Program-made: the position numbers and the translations under genes
Notes under the pieces: model-generated
Database searches by the model: none
What the model was told of the DNA's origin: nothing
What the model saw: the letters and a program-made list of their open reading frames with translations, nothing else
In this document: positions 1 to 8,902 of the stretch, one piece after another
Numbering within the stretch: position 1 is the stretch's first letter
Layout: each line of letters opens with the position of its first letter
Assembly (NCBI RefSeq): GCF_000019705.1
Contig: NC_011255.1
Span: forward strand, 1 to 35,315
DNA: 35,315 nt
Source: Borrelia recurrentis A1
GTDB taxonomy: Bacteria > Spirochaetota > Spirochaetia > Borreliales > Borreliaceae
Reading direction: 5' to 3'

Positions 1-342
1 ATCTCTTATATCATTTCTTTATTCAAATATTTTTTTATTTAAAATTTAAAAATTATTAATTATTATTATTAAAGAGAAGCACTATTACCATCATTATTTC
101 TAGCACTCTTACCCTGACTAGTAGATTGATAAAATTAAAAATGCTACAACTACAACTGAAAATATTAGTGACAGAGATATTAATGATTCTGGGAAGCTAA
201 TTACTCAATCATTACCCATGCATCAGCTTTAAATATCTCTTCAATAAACTCAGAAGCAGCTCTTTGCTCAGCACCATCCTAACTCCATTAAGAACATATG
301 TTGCACTATCTTGACCTTTTTATAATACTATATAATAGAGAA

Positions 343-453
343 AAAACTAATGCAAACTTTGCAGCTGCTGTTGCATTGAAGACAATGAGTAAGAAAGGTA
401 AATTTGCTGCCTATAAGAGATCAAATATCTTAAAAAAATTCCATCAACATTAA
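343..453 (+). pseudogene. Decayed Vlp fragment near the left end
   Basis: This short open stretch reads AAAVALKTMSKKGKFAA, which resembles the conserved Vlp block (A)xALRAMxKxGKFAA found in the larger vlp genes of this window. The flanking sequence (1-340 and 454-680) has many stops in all frames and no other recognisable gene. It is a broken 3' part of a Vlp-like gene without start, signal peptide or tail. The same remnant lies inverted at 34940-35050. No telomere-like sequence was recognised in the first 77 bases. Confidence 0.55.
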
Positions 454-677
454 ATATAACAAAAATTATTGCACATATTAGAAAGTATTAAGAGAAAATA
501 TTCATAAAATTATTCAATAGATGATTAATATTTTATATTTAGCAAAATATCAAGGAATCGATCTTTATGATTTAATTTATTAGAAAAGCTATAACACACT
601 ATATTAGTCTTTATACCAAACCCCCACAAAAACCATAAGCTTTTTCTTTTTAAAGTGTTCATTATACCTTTAACAAG

Positions 678-709
678 TTAAGATAGGCCCTACTCATAGC
701 CTATCTTAA
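678..709. terminator. 11-bp inverted repeat after the acidic lipoprotein gene
   Basis: Perfect arms TTAAGATAGGC and GCCTATCTTAA are separated by a 10-base loop just past the stop of the lipoprotein gene on the minus strand. The position suits a transcription terminator, but no long T-run follows. A copy lies at 34684-34715. Confidence 0.5.
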
Positions 710-745
710 TAATTTTTACTTACAACTTAATTTAAAAAATAAATT

Positions 746-1993
746 CTATCTAGCACCGGTAAGACCGTAAAGCAATGCTAATACTTGCTTTAACTCACTT
801 TTAATTTTTGGAGATGATGCAATGGATGAACCGATTTCTTCATAGGATTGATAATTAGTTTTATTACTTTTTTGAACCTTTGATATTAAAGTCTTTATTT
901 CTGTTTTAAGTCTATCTAATTTTGCCTTTGCTTGTAGGTCTTTTGCAAAACTACCAGGATATTCAGGAATATTCGTAAGAGCGTCAGCATTATTCAAACT
1001 TTCTTCAATTGCATTTAAAAATTTTGTTAGAGATTCTATTAATTTGTTTTTATTAAACTTAGACAGTTTTCTTTGAGACTTTTGTTTTTCATCACTTGTC
1101 GCTCTTATACCATAAATAGGGTTTAGCTTTGTTTTATGGAATTCAACTGTTCCCCAATCTTTTTCTATTTGTATAGCTAATTTAAATGCTTTTTTTACAC
1201 TATCTTTGGTATTTTTTGAACGTAATTTATATTCCCTATCTAATCTCTCCTCTTCTTCATCATATTCATCTTTATCATATTTTTCTTCACTTTCCTTTTT
1301 ATCATAGTTATCATAATAACCTTCATAATCTTCGTCATCTTCTTCATAGCTGTTCTCATGCTCGTTATCATAGTCATCATCATCTTCCTCATAATAATCC
1401 TCACTCAAACTGTTTTGTCCACTTAGCTCAGGTTCAGAGTTATATGCAGAATTATAAGTGACTTCAAAGAAGTTACTTGAATCCCAAATTTCACCTTAAA
1501 TAGAACTACTTGAAGTACTTCCAAATCCATTTAGATATGAATTATGATGAATCTCAACAGATGTTGCTTCTCCGTCATCAACATTTGGATAATTTACTTC
1601 TTTCTCTGTGCCTCTAAGAGGTTTTCCCCCAGTCAAGCCATTTATAACATTACTATACACTTTTGAAACTTTAGTTATTGAATTTTCACTCTCTACATCT
1701 TGTTGTTTTTGTATTTTTGCTTCACCAGTTTCAAATGTTGTACTTGATAATGCAACTTGAATATCCTTTTGCACATCATTCTGAAGACCACTAGTTATAT
1801 CACCTGATACCACATCTTGTGAAAACTTACCATTCTTATTATTACTAATAGACTTGGCACTAGCATCTAAGACAGAATGCACCTTATCAAACAAACCTAG
1901 AGATTTCTCTTTAATTTCATCGTTCATGAATAAATCACAATTGATAAAACTTAAAAGTAATCCCAAAGCCAAATATTTATTCTTGGATTTCAT
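746..1993 (-). pseudogene. Acidic lipoprotein gene interrupted by a nonsense codon
   Basis: This is the inverted copy of the intact gene at 33400-34647. It starts with the same lipoprotein signal peptide (lipobox FINC, Cys19) and an AAGGAG ribosome site. A TAA at 1496-1498 replaces CAA after codon 165, so the product would lose the Asp/Glu/Tyr-rich middle and the helical C-terminal half. The frame reopens at once and runs to the normal stop at 746. Missense differences from the right copy include N/S, E/K and G/S. The truncated 165-residue product might still be a lipoprotein, but the gene is best read as newly inactivated. The family was not identified. Confidence 0.85.
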
Positions 1994-3125
1994 TTTCTTC
2001 TCCTTTTAAGTTAATAACAAAGATATAGCAATTTGAATAAAATTCAGACTGGATAAAACATATTTAGTGTGTAAAATAATAGTAATATCTTAAATTATAA
2101 CATTTTATTACTATTAAATTACCTATTCCCTTATAACATTCAACATTATTTTAAATTCACCAAAAAAATTTTACTATCACTAATTACACACATGATACTA
2201 TTACTTACACATCATCATCCAATTTACAAATTAGAAATCATACTTTGGTCAACTCCTCACTCATTATAAATGCTATTTATTTCCTAAAAAAACATAAGTT
2301 TAATATTATTTATATAAAACTTAATCGTATTCTCAAAAAATTATTTCTTGCAAATATAACTACTAAACATTTAGAATATATTTATTCTATTATTCTTCAA
2401 TCTCTAAACAAAAAGGACAATTCTTACTTTTATGAATCCATTTTAAAACATCCAAAATACAAAAGTATCAAACTTGTAAGTAAGCCTACTTCACTCAATA
2501 GTCTTGAAAACTTAATTTTTATTAATTCATTTAAAATTTACGTATAAATACTGCAAATAGTTTACACTTTTTTATAAACAAACACATTTATCCATAATCA
2601 TTAGTACAAAAAATATTTTTAAAAATTAAACCTAAAAAAATGATTTATTTTACTACATAATAACATCTTAATGTTAAATAGTACAAATATTCCATTATCT
2701 GCATTCAATAACAAAATTTTAATATCACTAAACTTTTTTACATTTTTAATATACACTTATTAAGTAAGGTATTAGATTTTTGCAAGTTTCTGTATGTTTT
2801 TTTCTATACTAAAATTAACACTGTAAATTAGCATCATTAAATCTCTTCAAATGATTAAAGTATTTTGTGTAGATTAAAATTTGCTTTTATAATTTATTAT
2901 CTTTTACACAATTGTATAACTATGAACAAACTATACTTTTATAATCATACAATCTTATACAATAAACTGAATATTTTTCATTAGAACATATGCATCAATC
3001 AAGTAACATATAATTAACAATTATAACACCTCCCCTCACGATTACAGAGAGAAGTGTGCACATTACATTTACATATATATAATTTATTAATCACCGTTTG
3101 GTTCTTCAATTAATGAAGTTGTAGG
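1994..3125. other. AT-rich spacer of the left outer arm
   Basis: About 1.1 kb between the lipoprotein gene and the vlp region. It contains the small reading frame at 2245-2547; otherwise no gene was recognised on either strand. The lipoprotein promoter should lie just above 1993 on the minus strand, but no convincing -35/-10 pair stands out in this AT-rich DNA. The sequence is nearly unchanged in the right arm (32268-33399), although it holds no obvious gene. This fits very recent duplication rather than selection. Confidence 0.6.
2245..2547 (+). CDS. Small hypothetical protein, 100 residues, possibly a gene remnant
   Basis: A 100-residue basic, Ile/Leu/Lys-rich frame begins with TTG; the frame is open upstream to about 2155 with no ATG and no ribosome site. 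There is no signal peptide or clear membrane segment, and the family is not recognised. The copy in the right arm (32846-33148, minus strand) carries a CAA-to-TAA change at the Gln of IILQSL, so only this copy is open. Lack of a proper start suggests the 3' part of a longer, lost gene. A chance open frame is also possible. Confidence 0.3.
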   Translation: MVNSSLIINAIYFLKKHKFNIIYIKLNRILKKLFLANITTKHLEYIYSIILQSLNKKDNSYFYESILKHPKYKSIKLVSKPTSLNSLENLIFINSFKIYV

Positions 3126-3232
3126 GATAAGGCAGCAGGAGTAAATTCGGTAAATAAGGTATTAGGGTATTGAATTTAATAATTAAGAAAACAGTAGCAA
3201 ATAATTTAGAAAAAGTAAACTATAGCTACTAA
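3126..3232 (+). pseudogene. Vlp C-terminal tail remnant, antisense to the neighbouring vlp
   Basis: The plus strand reads DKAAGVNSVNKVLG and, after a one-base shift, VLNLIIKKTVANNLEKVNYSY before a stop. This resembles the Vlp C-terminus (VNKVLSTLI-AIRN-VDEGLKEI) seen at 27660-27793. Nothing upstream continues the gene, so it is an isolated, frameshifted tail pointing toward the end of the intact vlp at 3385-4425. The same remnant is at 32161-32267. Confidence 0.5.
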
Positions 3233-3278
3233 ATATAAACAGTATAAACTACGGTATAAACTTACACAAAGCAAATAT

Positions 3279-3317
3279 AAAAAAGCAGAAATACTTACAT
3301 ACAAGGCATTCCTGCTT
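3279..3317 (-). terminator. Terminator after the intact vlp, left copy
   Basis: On the minus strand AAGCAGGAAT pairs with ATTTCTGCTT with one wobble pair, followed by a T-run. It lies about 70 bases past the vlp stop. The mirror copy is at 32076-32114. Confidence 0.7.
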
Positions 3318-3384
3318 GTCAAAATTTATAAAAATCTTAACTCCCTAATAAATAATAGTTTAAGGTACTACAATACTATACTAA

Positions 3385-4425
3385 TTAGGATTTTACTACA
3401 CTACTAAAACCTTCTTTTATGCAATCATTAACATCTTTTAAACATTTATCAACTGTTCTTCTTATAGTAGACACTATCTCATTTACAGTTTTACTAACTG
3501 CTCCTATTAATACTGCATTCAGTCCTTCTGCTGGTACATTAGCATGAGTTGCCAATTTGCCATTCTTAGCCATTGCCCTTAATGCTAAACCGGCTGTTAT
3601 TACTGACCCTTTCTCCCTAACATCAGCACCTGCATCTGCACTATTTTTAATAGCAACTGCAATGTCATAAGCATTTTTTGCAGCACTAATTTGGCCAGCA
3701 GGCGCATTTATTCCATTCTTAGCTGAATCAATTGCTGCCAATATATCTGCACCACTTGACGAATTTAATGCAACATTAGCCGCTTTTAAACCAGTCGCAT
3801 CAGCACTAGCAGTATCATTAAATAACTTTGCAATTGCTTTAGAGTCGGCAATTGTCTTATCAGCATTTCCTTTTGAATCAACTTTAACTTCCTTAGCTGC
3901 TTCATAGATCATATTAATTCCCTCAACAAGACTCTTGACACTTGCTATATCTGCCTGCACTGCATCCTCAGTACCATTAGCATTTCCGATTTTACCATTA
4001 GCGCCATCAGTAGCTTCCTTAAATTTTTTTGTTCCTTCAACTAACTTTTTCAAAATATTAACTGCATTAGTAATTACACTATCAACTTTGTCTTTCATTA
4101 AACTAAACTGCTCAGTTCCCTTAATACCTTCTAATTTGCCTTTAGCTATCTCTACTGCTTCCCCAATCTTTCCCAACCTCTCACCAACTTCTTTCTTAGT
4201 TGTATTTGAAGTAAGACCAAATGTATCTTTTAGTATATTTCCAAAAGATACAAAAACCTCCAAAAATCCTTCCCTTAAATGTGAAATTACTTCACCCAAA
4301 CCTCCAATTCCTTGTGTTCCTTTTCCCTCTTCTCCTTTTACTCCCCCACTATTACATCCCATCACCACCATCAAACACATTATCATCACTATATTTATCA
4401 TTTCACCTTTTATTCCTTTCTTCAT
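3385..4425 (-). CDS. vlp: Variable large protein (Vlp) surface lipoprotein, intact
   Basis: Vlps are major surface lipoproteins of relapsing-fever Borrelia; switching among them gives antigenic variation. The start at 4425 is chosen because AAGGAGG lies just upstream and a lipoprotein signal peptide follows directly, with lipobox VVMGC (Cys24). The mature protein has the typical amphipathic start (GEVISHLREGFLEVFVSFGN), the TTKKEVGERLGKIGEAVE block, a variable Ala/Asn/Lys-rich centre, the conserved ALRAMAKNGKLA block and a C-terminal helix. At 346 residues it has normal full length. An upstream in-frame extension to 4521 has no ribosome site. The inverted copy at 30968-32008 differs at about three residues (I/V, A/V, G/D). 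No strong promoter is evident, so it may be a complete archival copy. Confidence 0.93.
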   Translation of the reverse strand: MKKGIKGEMINIVMIMCLMVVMGCNSGGVKGEEGKGTQGIGGLGEVISHLREGFLEVFVSFGNILKDTFGLTSNTTKKEVGERLGKIGEAVEIAKGKLEGIKGTEQFSLMKDKVDSVITNAVNILKKLVEGTKKFKEATDGANGKIGNANGTEDAVQADIASVKSLVEGINMIYEAAKEVKVDSKGNADKTIADSKAIAKLFNDTASADATGLKAANVALNSSSGADILAAIDSAKNGINAPAGQISAAKNAYDIAVAIKNSADAGADVREKGSVITAGLALRAMAKNGKLATHANVPAEGLNAVLIGAVSKTVNEIVSTIRRTVDKCLKDVNDCIKEGFSSVVKS

Positions 4426-4535
4426 TCTTTTTGCCTCCTTATTTTTCTTCTTTTTCGCTTTTTTATAGCTTTTCTTTGAAGGATTAGAAGCAAAAAAATA
4501 TGATTTATATAACACATACAACCTCGAAAATAAAA

Positions 4536-4558
4536 AAAGAGAGCTTTATTGCTCCCTC
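4536..4558 (-). terminator. GAGAGC-type terminator between vlp genes, left copy
   Basis: On the minus strand GAGGGAGC, a six-base loop, then GCTCTC and a T-run follow the damaged vlp. The same stem recurs after most vlp/vsp genes here (5846-5869, 27859-27883, 28791-28824, 30835-30857). Confidence 0.8.
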
Positions 4559-4621
4559 TACCAGCCTTTTTACCTAATAATTATCACATATGTCTATTAT
4601 ATATACTAACTAATTCACATA

Positions 4622-5721
4622 TTAATTAGCCTTAACTTTAGCTTCAGAACCCTCTCCTTGCTTAATCTCTCCTAATACTTCACTAATCCCTTTTAATCCT
4701 TCATTTACTCTATTCCTGATTGCTATTATCAATGTACTTAATACCTTATTTTACCGCACTTGCTACTGCTCCATTGACTGCATTTGCATCTTTAGCATCA
4801 CCATTTTTAGCCGCAAATTCTCCTCCCTTTGCCATACCTCTCAATGCTATCCCTCCTGCTATTACTGTATCTTTCTTTGCTGATTCCTCTTTAATCTCTT
4901 TCTTATCAGCAACAACTGGAGCAATTGCTATCTCTGCAGCATCTCCAGCTTTCTCAATTCCATTAGTACTATCAACTTGAGGATCTTCTTTTGACTTCGC
5001 TATCGCCCTCAATATATCAGACCCACTTACTGCTCCAATGTTTGCTGATGCTTTTGCAATATTTTCCTCTTTGGCATCAGCCTTACCAGCATCATTAACA
5101 AACAGTGTGCCAATATCTTTCTTATCATCCCCTGTTTTGTTAGCATCCGCACTACCTTCATTATCTTTCAACACTACTCCTACTATTGCCGTTATTCCTT
5201 TTAATAACGAAATAACTGAATTTTTGTCAGCTGCCACTGCTGCTTGTCCTGCACTATTAGCACCACCAATAGCAGTATCACTTGTAGCACCCTTTGCTGC
5301 CTCCTTTGCTCCCTCTTCGATCTTACTTATCGTCCCAATAAATTCCTCTACCTTACCTTTCACTTTTTCATATTTCCCATTCTCTTCCAAAATCTTCCCT
5401 AATTTCTCTTTCACTGTTTTCATAGTATTCTCAATCTTAGTAAAATAAGCTCCTATATCACTTTTTTTCGTATCCGCCTTTATTCCCAATGTCCCTGTAA
5501 TCATATCCCAAAAACTCACAAAAACATCTAAAAATCCTTTACCTAAATTTACCATTTCACTCAAAAATACTTTCTCTGGATCCTTTACTCCTCCACTTAC
5601 TCCCCCCACTATTACATCCCATCACTATCATCATCAATATTAATCCCTTCATTCTCATTCTCTTTACTCTCTCTCTTCCTCTCTTCCCTTTTATTTCCCC
5701 TACTATTCCTTCTCTCTTCAT
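4622..5721 (-). pseudogene. vlp: Vlp gene with two frameshifts, left copy
   Basis: The true start is 5721 (ACAAGGAGGGG ribosome site), encoding a 5' extension and signal peptide ending in IVMGCNSGG. Two lesions break it. Six G residues (C's at 5602-5607) replace the five found in the right copy and shift the frame just after the lipid-acceptor Cys. An extra A (4749-4752) gives a stop after NGAVASAVK and removes the last ~40 residues, whose frame can still be read to a natural stop at 4622. Removing both bases restores a 365-residue Vlp. The mature part begins NLGKGFLDVFVSFWDMITGTLG, a different Vlp subfamily from the neighbour at 3385-4425. The second lesion is shared with the right arm, the first is not. 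Confidence 0.9.
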
Positions 5722-5845
5722 TTTCTTCCCCTCCTTGTTTTTTCTTTCTTTTTAGCTTTCTTACTAGCTTATTTATTAAGGAAGCCAAAAATATGATCTA
5801 TATAAAATATCATTTACATAACAAATACAATACCGCAAATAAAAA

Positions 5846-5869
5846 AAAGAGAGCTTTATGGCTCTCTTT
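5846..5869 (-). terminator. GAGAGC-type terminator after a vlp tail
   Basis: Perfect nine-base arms AAAGAGAGC and GCTCTCTTT with a six-base loop, followed by eight T's on the minus strand. It lies 65 bases past the vlp tail fragment at 5935-6003 and upstream of the damaged vlp. Confidence 0.85.
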
Positions 5870-5934
5870 ACTAATAATTTTTCTTTTCATCATTAGTGAA
5901 ACTATATTCCAATATAAATATATTAATTCAGCTA

Positions 5935-6003
5935 TTAATTAGCCTTAGCTCCAACTCCTTATTCTTCCTTAATCTCTCCCAATACCTTATTTATCTCTTT
6001 TCA
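5935..6003 (-). pseudogene. Vlp 3' end fragment
   Basis: On the minus strand the sequence reads KEINKVLGEIKEE, a stop, then GVGAKAN and a stop, matching the Vlp C-terminus seen at 27720-27793. The rest of the gene is missing. The fragment is joined directly to a small prophage gene near 6003-6010. In the right arm about 2.9 kb of vlp/vsp sequence sits at the corresponding place, so this looks like the scar of a deletion, or of a separate recombination event. Confidence 0.75.
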
Positions 6004-6136
6004 AATCAGTACTATAAACAATCTCTAAGGTGATTCCATTATGCAGGACGTCTTCTGCACCATTATTTATATAATTCCTGAAAAATATTGAATGTTTGTA
6101 TAATTCATAAGAATTGATTTTAGAGTTGTATTTCAT
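5987..6136 (-). pseudogene. Small prophage gene truncated by fusion to a vlp tail
   Basis: The first ~43 residues (MKYNSKINSYELYKHSIFF...) match the start of the 69-residue protein at 26624-26833. After EIVY the sequence leaves the homology and runs into the vlp tail out of frame, ending at 5987. The family is not recognised. The junction is direct sequence evidence for recombination between the prophage remnant and the vlp region. Confidence 0.7.
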
Positions 6137-6300
6137 TATTTCTCCAATACATCAACCCTGTTCACCCTTATTCAATACACAAAAAATAATTATAGATCAA
6201 TTATTTATTTTTGCTAAAAAAAATAACAAAAATTATAAAAAATTGCAAAAAAAAATTTAAACTTATTCTTTAGATATAAGAAATATTTACTTATTTAAAT

Positions 6301-6993
6301 TTACTTTATAAACAATGCATATAGCATAGATATTAATGCTAGAAATATTCCTACATTAATGGTAATAATGGTTCCAAACATCCAAGCATGCAATTTTAAT
6401 GTTCCTTTAACATCTGATGCAAATTTATCTATCTTAGTATCAAGCTCATTAAATTTAATATCTATCTTAGTATCAAGTTCCATTTTATTCACTTCCATAT
6501 CTTTCCTAACAGTATCTATCTTGTTATCAAGTTCATTAAATTTAACATCTATTTTGTTATCAAGCTCTGCAAATTTAGCATCTATTTTGTTACTTAAATT
6601 ATTTTCAACAGTATCAATTTTGTTATCAAGTTCTTTAATATCTGATTTTAATTCGTCCCTTACTTTGTCGATTTTGTTATTTAAGTTATTTTCAACAATA
6701 TCTATCTTGTTATCAAGTTCTGTAAATTTAATATCTATCTTAATATTTAAATTATTCTCTACGGTATCAATCTTAGTATCAAGTTCTCTAATCTCAGCCT
6801 TTAAACCACGCTCTAACATTTCTAGTTTAAGGTTAAAATTACTTTCTAAATATTGAAGATCTTTAGTAGTAAGCTCATTTTTATAGTATCTATAAGATAA
6901 ATCATCAGCAATCTCTCTATTAATACCCGCTTTTACAAGCTCATTTAGTACCATCTGTCTAGTAATTACAGGTTCCATTTGCATATACTCCAT
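6301..6993 (-). CDS. bdr: Bdr (Borrelia direct repeat) protein, long allele
   Basis: Bdr proteins are polymorphic, probably inner-membrane proteins made by most Borrelia plasmids; their role is unclear. The 230 residues start after an AAGGAG site. Residues 1-65 are the conserved N-terminus (MEYMQMEPVITRQMVLNEL). Residues ~66-190 are tandem coiled-coil repeats built on ELDNKID/TVENNLNNKID units. The last ~25 residues are a hydrophobic membrane helix after KLHAWMFGTI. The paralogue in the other arm (26002-26475) is 157 residues, so repeat units have been gained or lost. It follows the terminase genes in the same direction. Confidence 0.92.
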   Translation of the reverse strand: MEYMQMEPVITRQMVLNELVKAGINREIADDLSYRYYKNELTTKDLQYLESNFNLKLEMLERGLKAEIRELDTKIDTVENNLNIKIDIKFTELDNKIDIVENNLNNKIDKVRDELKSDIKELDNKIDTVENNLSNKIDAKFAELDNKIDVKFNELDNKIDTVRKDMEVNKMELDTKIDIKFNELDTKIDKFASDVKGTLKLHAWMFGTIITINVGIFLALISMLYALFIK

Positions 6994-7034
6994 AAAGAAT
7001 CTCCTTATGTAATTATTATATAATAATTTACAAG

Positions 7035-8195
7035 CTAAATGAAAGTAAATTTAGTAAAATGTTGACTTCTATCACGATAATTTAAAGACATAATTAAATA
7101 TGCAGCTGATAATGCATTAAGAACATCATCATGAATTTTGCCATCTCCATTATATGAATAAATATCACGAAATACAGAACGACTACTATAATATAATAAA
7201 TGCATCTTGTTATAAGTAAATGGTGTTAATAAAGAAACAATCCTTGAGTGTTTATTAATTTTTGGTCTTGTTGATGCAATTCTAAAGTAATTTTCCATAT
7301 TATCTCGAAGTCTAACATATTCACGTGTCAAAGCCTCAGATCCTTTAATATCATCTCTATCTTCAATATAAAGAGTATTAACATTTAAATTCCCCATTAT
7401 TACCTTTGTTGTATTCATAACATATAGATCAACAGCTGGTTTTTAATCTTGAAATATAAATGCATAATACTTATCCAACACATTCTCTAAAATACAAAAA
7501 GCAGTATTATCTCCATCACTACTATATACTGAATCTAGAGAAGCTTATAGGACTTTTAAATTCATACTCTTTATGAGATTAATATTGCTAAATATAGCAT
7601 CATTATTTGCAACCCATTCGCCAGTAGTACACTGGCTTTATATGTTGGCAAATCTTTATAAATTTCTTATTGGGTCTTTATAAATTCCTTTAAAATTGTC
7701 TCATTATCACACCTTGTAAAATTATATGTAGCCTTATTTTATCTCCACCATATAAATTAATTCTTAAAGAATCAAGTTCAAAATATGACGTATTTGAATA
7801 TTTGAGAATAAAAGGTATTTTAAGCATATTAGCAAGATTTTCAAACTGTCTTGTAACATTAATTTCTAATGATTTCTGTGAGTTGCCTAATATAAAATTA
7901 TTGGTATCTTTCTCATAAAGATGCCTATTTTTTAAGTAAAGTTTTTAAGAATAAATAACAAGCCAAAAATGTTTTACCACTAGCTATCCCACCTGATAAA
8001 ATAACTTTGTTTTGATTATTCTTTTCAATATCAAGTAACACTTTACGTTGTTTTTTAGTTAAGAACTTTTTTTTCAAAGCTTTTAAAATCAACAACTACT
8101 GGTTTTGGTTTAATAAAAGACCCAATGTCAACACCAAATTCACGCTTATATTCCCTTTGCATCTTTTTAAAAAGAGGTAGATCATATATATTCAC
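7035..8195 (-). pseudogene. terL: Terminase large subunit, deleted and frameshifted
   Basis: This is the counterpart of the gene at 24612-25960, a PBSX-type phage terminase motor that packages DNA into heads. The start is GTG (8195) where the other arm has ATG. The N-terminal region has an extra A in a run before KKVLN and further frame loss over the Walker A region. Near 7727-7732 about 200 bases are missing relative to the right copy, removing the Walker B segment (VIYVNEATT). The C-terminal nuclease-like part (7035-7418; NTLYIEDRDDIKGS to the end) remains open. It cannot encode an active ATPase. Confidence 0.88.
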
Positions 8196-8206
8196 AACAT
8201 AATCCT

Positions 8207-8748
8207 TTAAATTTTAAATTTAACTTGTGATTCAAAATCAGTTGCTTTTAATTTAAGCATAGCTTGGTAATACAATTTCATTTTTTTAAGTTCTTTTGCT
8301 CGTTTAACTTCGTCAAGTTCACATAGCTTATTATTAAGATCTTGATCATCTTCATTATTAATTCCTTCTCTAAGTCTTTCAATTTTACTCTCTAATGCCT
8401 TTATTTCTTTATTGTATGATTCAAGTTCCAAATCTAAATGGGACTATTAAATGACGCAATAAATTCTAATCCCAATCTATTTCTAGCCATATGAAGCTGG
8501 CTTTTGATACTACTTGATTGTGCACTATACTCAAATGCACGAATTAACACATTATTTAGCGTTTCTTCACTAATTGTTACTTTTAGATGTTCTTCTAAAT
8601 TATTACTTTCTCTAGACTCCCATCTACGTCTAATTTTACATACATTAGCACAACTGACGCCCATCTCTTTAGTAATCTGTACATCGCTAAGCTTACCTTA
8701 ATTAAAATACACAATATGATCATCAAATGATTTCTTTACTTTATTCAT
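8207..8748 (-). pseudogene. terS: Terminase small subunit-like gene, nonsense and frameshift
   Basis: The counterpart at 24060-24599 is intact. Here codon 17 (GAA in the right copy) is TAA, breaking the N-terminal helix-turn-helix (DDHIVYFN-stop-GKLSDVQITKEMGV). Two extra bases near 8432-8440 shift the frame between the central part and the C-terminal coiled coil (ELESYNKEIKALESKIERLREG). The stop is 11 bases from the terL start, as on the right. Confidence 0.85.
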
Positions 8749-8902
8749 ATCTCTTCAACATTCTAAATTAACAAAAATTAATTTAGTTTAACATAAACTC
8801 TATAACAAAATAACAATTTTACAAAATCAACGAAAAAAAAACTATAAACATATACTCAAATAAAAATATAATGTATAATCCGTAAAACGAGGAGAATATT
8901 TT

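Larger units (their letters stand above)
78..5636. repeat. Outer inverted-repeat arm, left copy
   Basis: This segment is repeated in inverted orientation at about 29752-35315. Gene boundaries pair by the rule left + right = 35393: acidic lipoprotein start 1993/33400, vlp stop 3385/32008, vlp start 4425/30968, damaged vlp end 4622/30771. By eye the copies differ by roughly fifteen scattered substitutions, mostly transitions, and a few short indels. The inner boundary lies in the signal-peptide region of the second vlp. Beyond it the left copy keeps its own upstream sequence while the right copy joins another vlp. Positions 1-77 have no partner only because the window ends on the right. Confidence 0.95.

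Noticed and set aside
1..77. Telomeric end at the first base of the window
   Set aside because: AT-rich but without the TATAAT/TAGTATA arrangement I would expect; the right arm is cut by the window before reaching its equivalent, so no support either way.
1186..1461. His/Leu/Tyr-rich frame opposite the acidic lipoprotein gene (also 33932-34207)
   Set aside because: It is the antisense of the Asp/Glu/Tyr codon block.
3935..4468. Long proline/serine/phenylalanine-rich reading frames opposite the vlp genes (also 30925-31458, 5038-5448, 29941-30288)
   Set aside because: They are antisense shadows of Ala/Lys-rich vlp codons, with no ribosome sites and no independent conservation.
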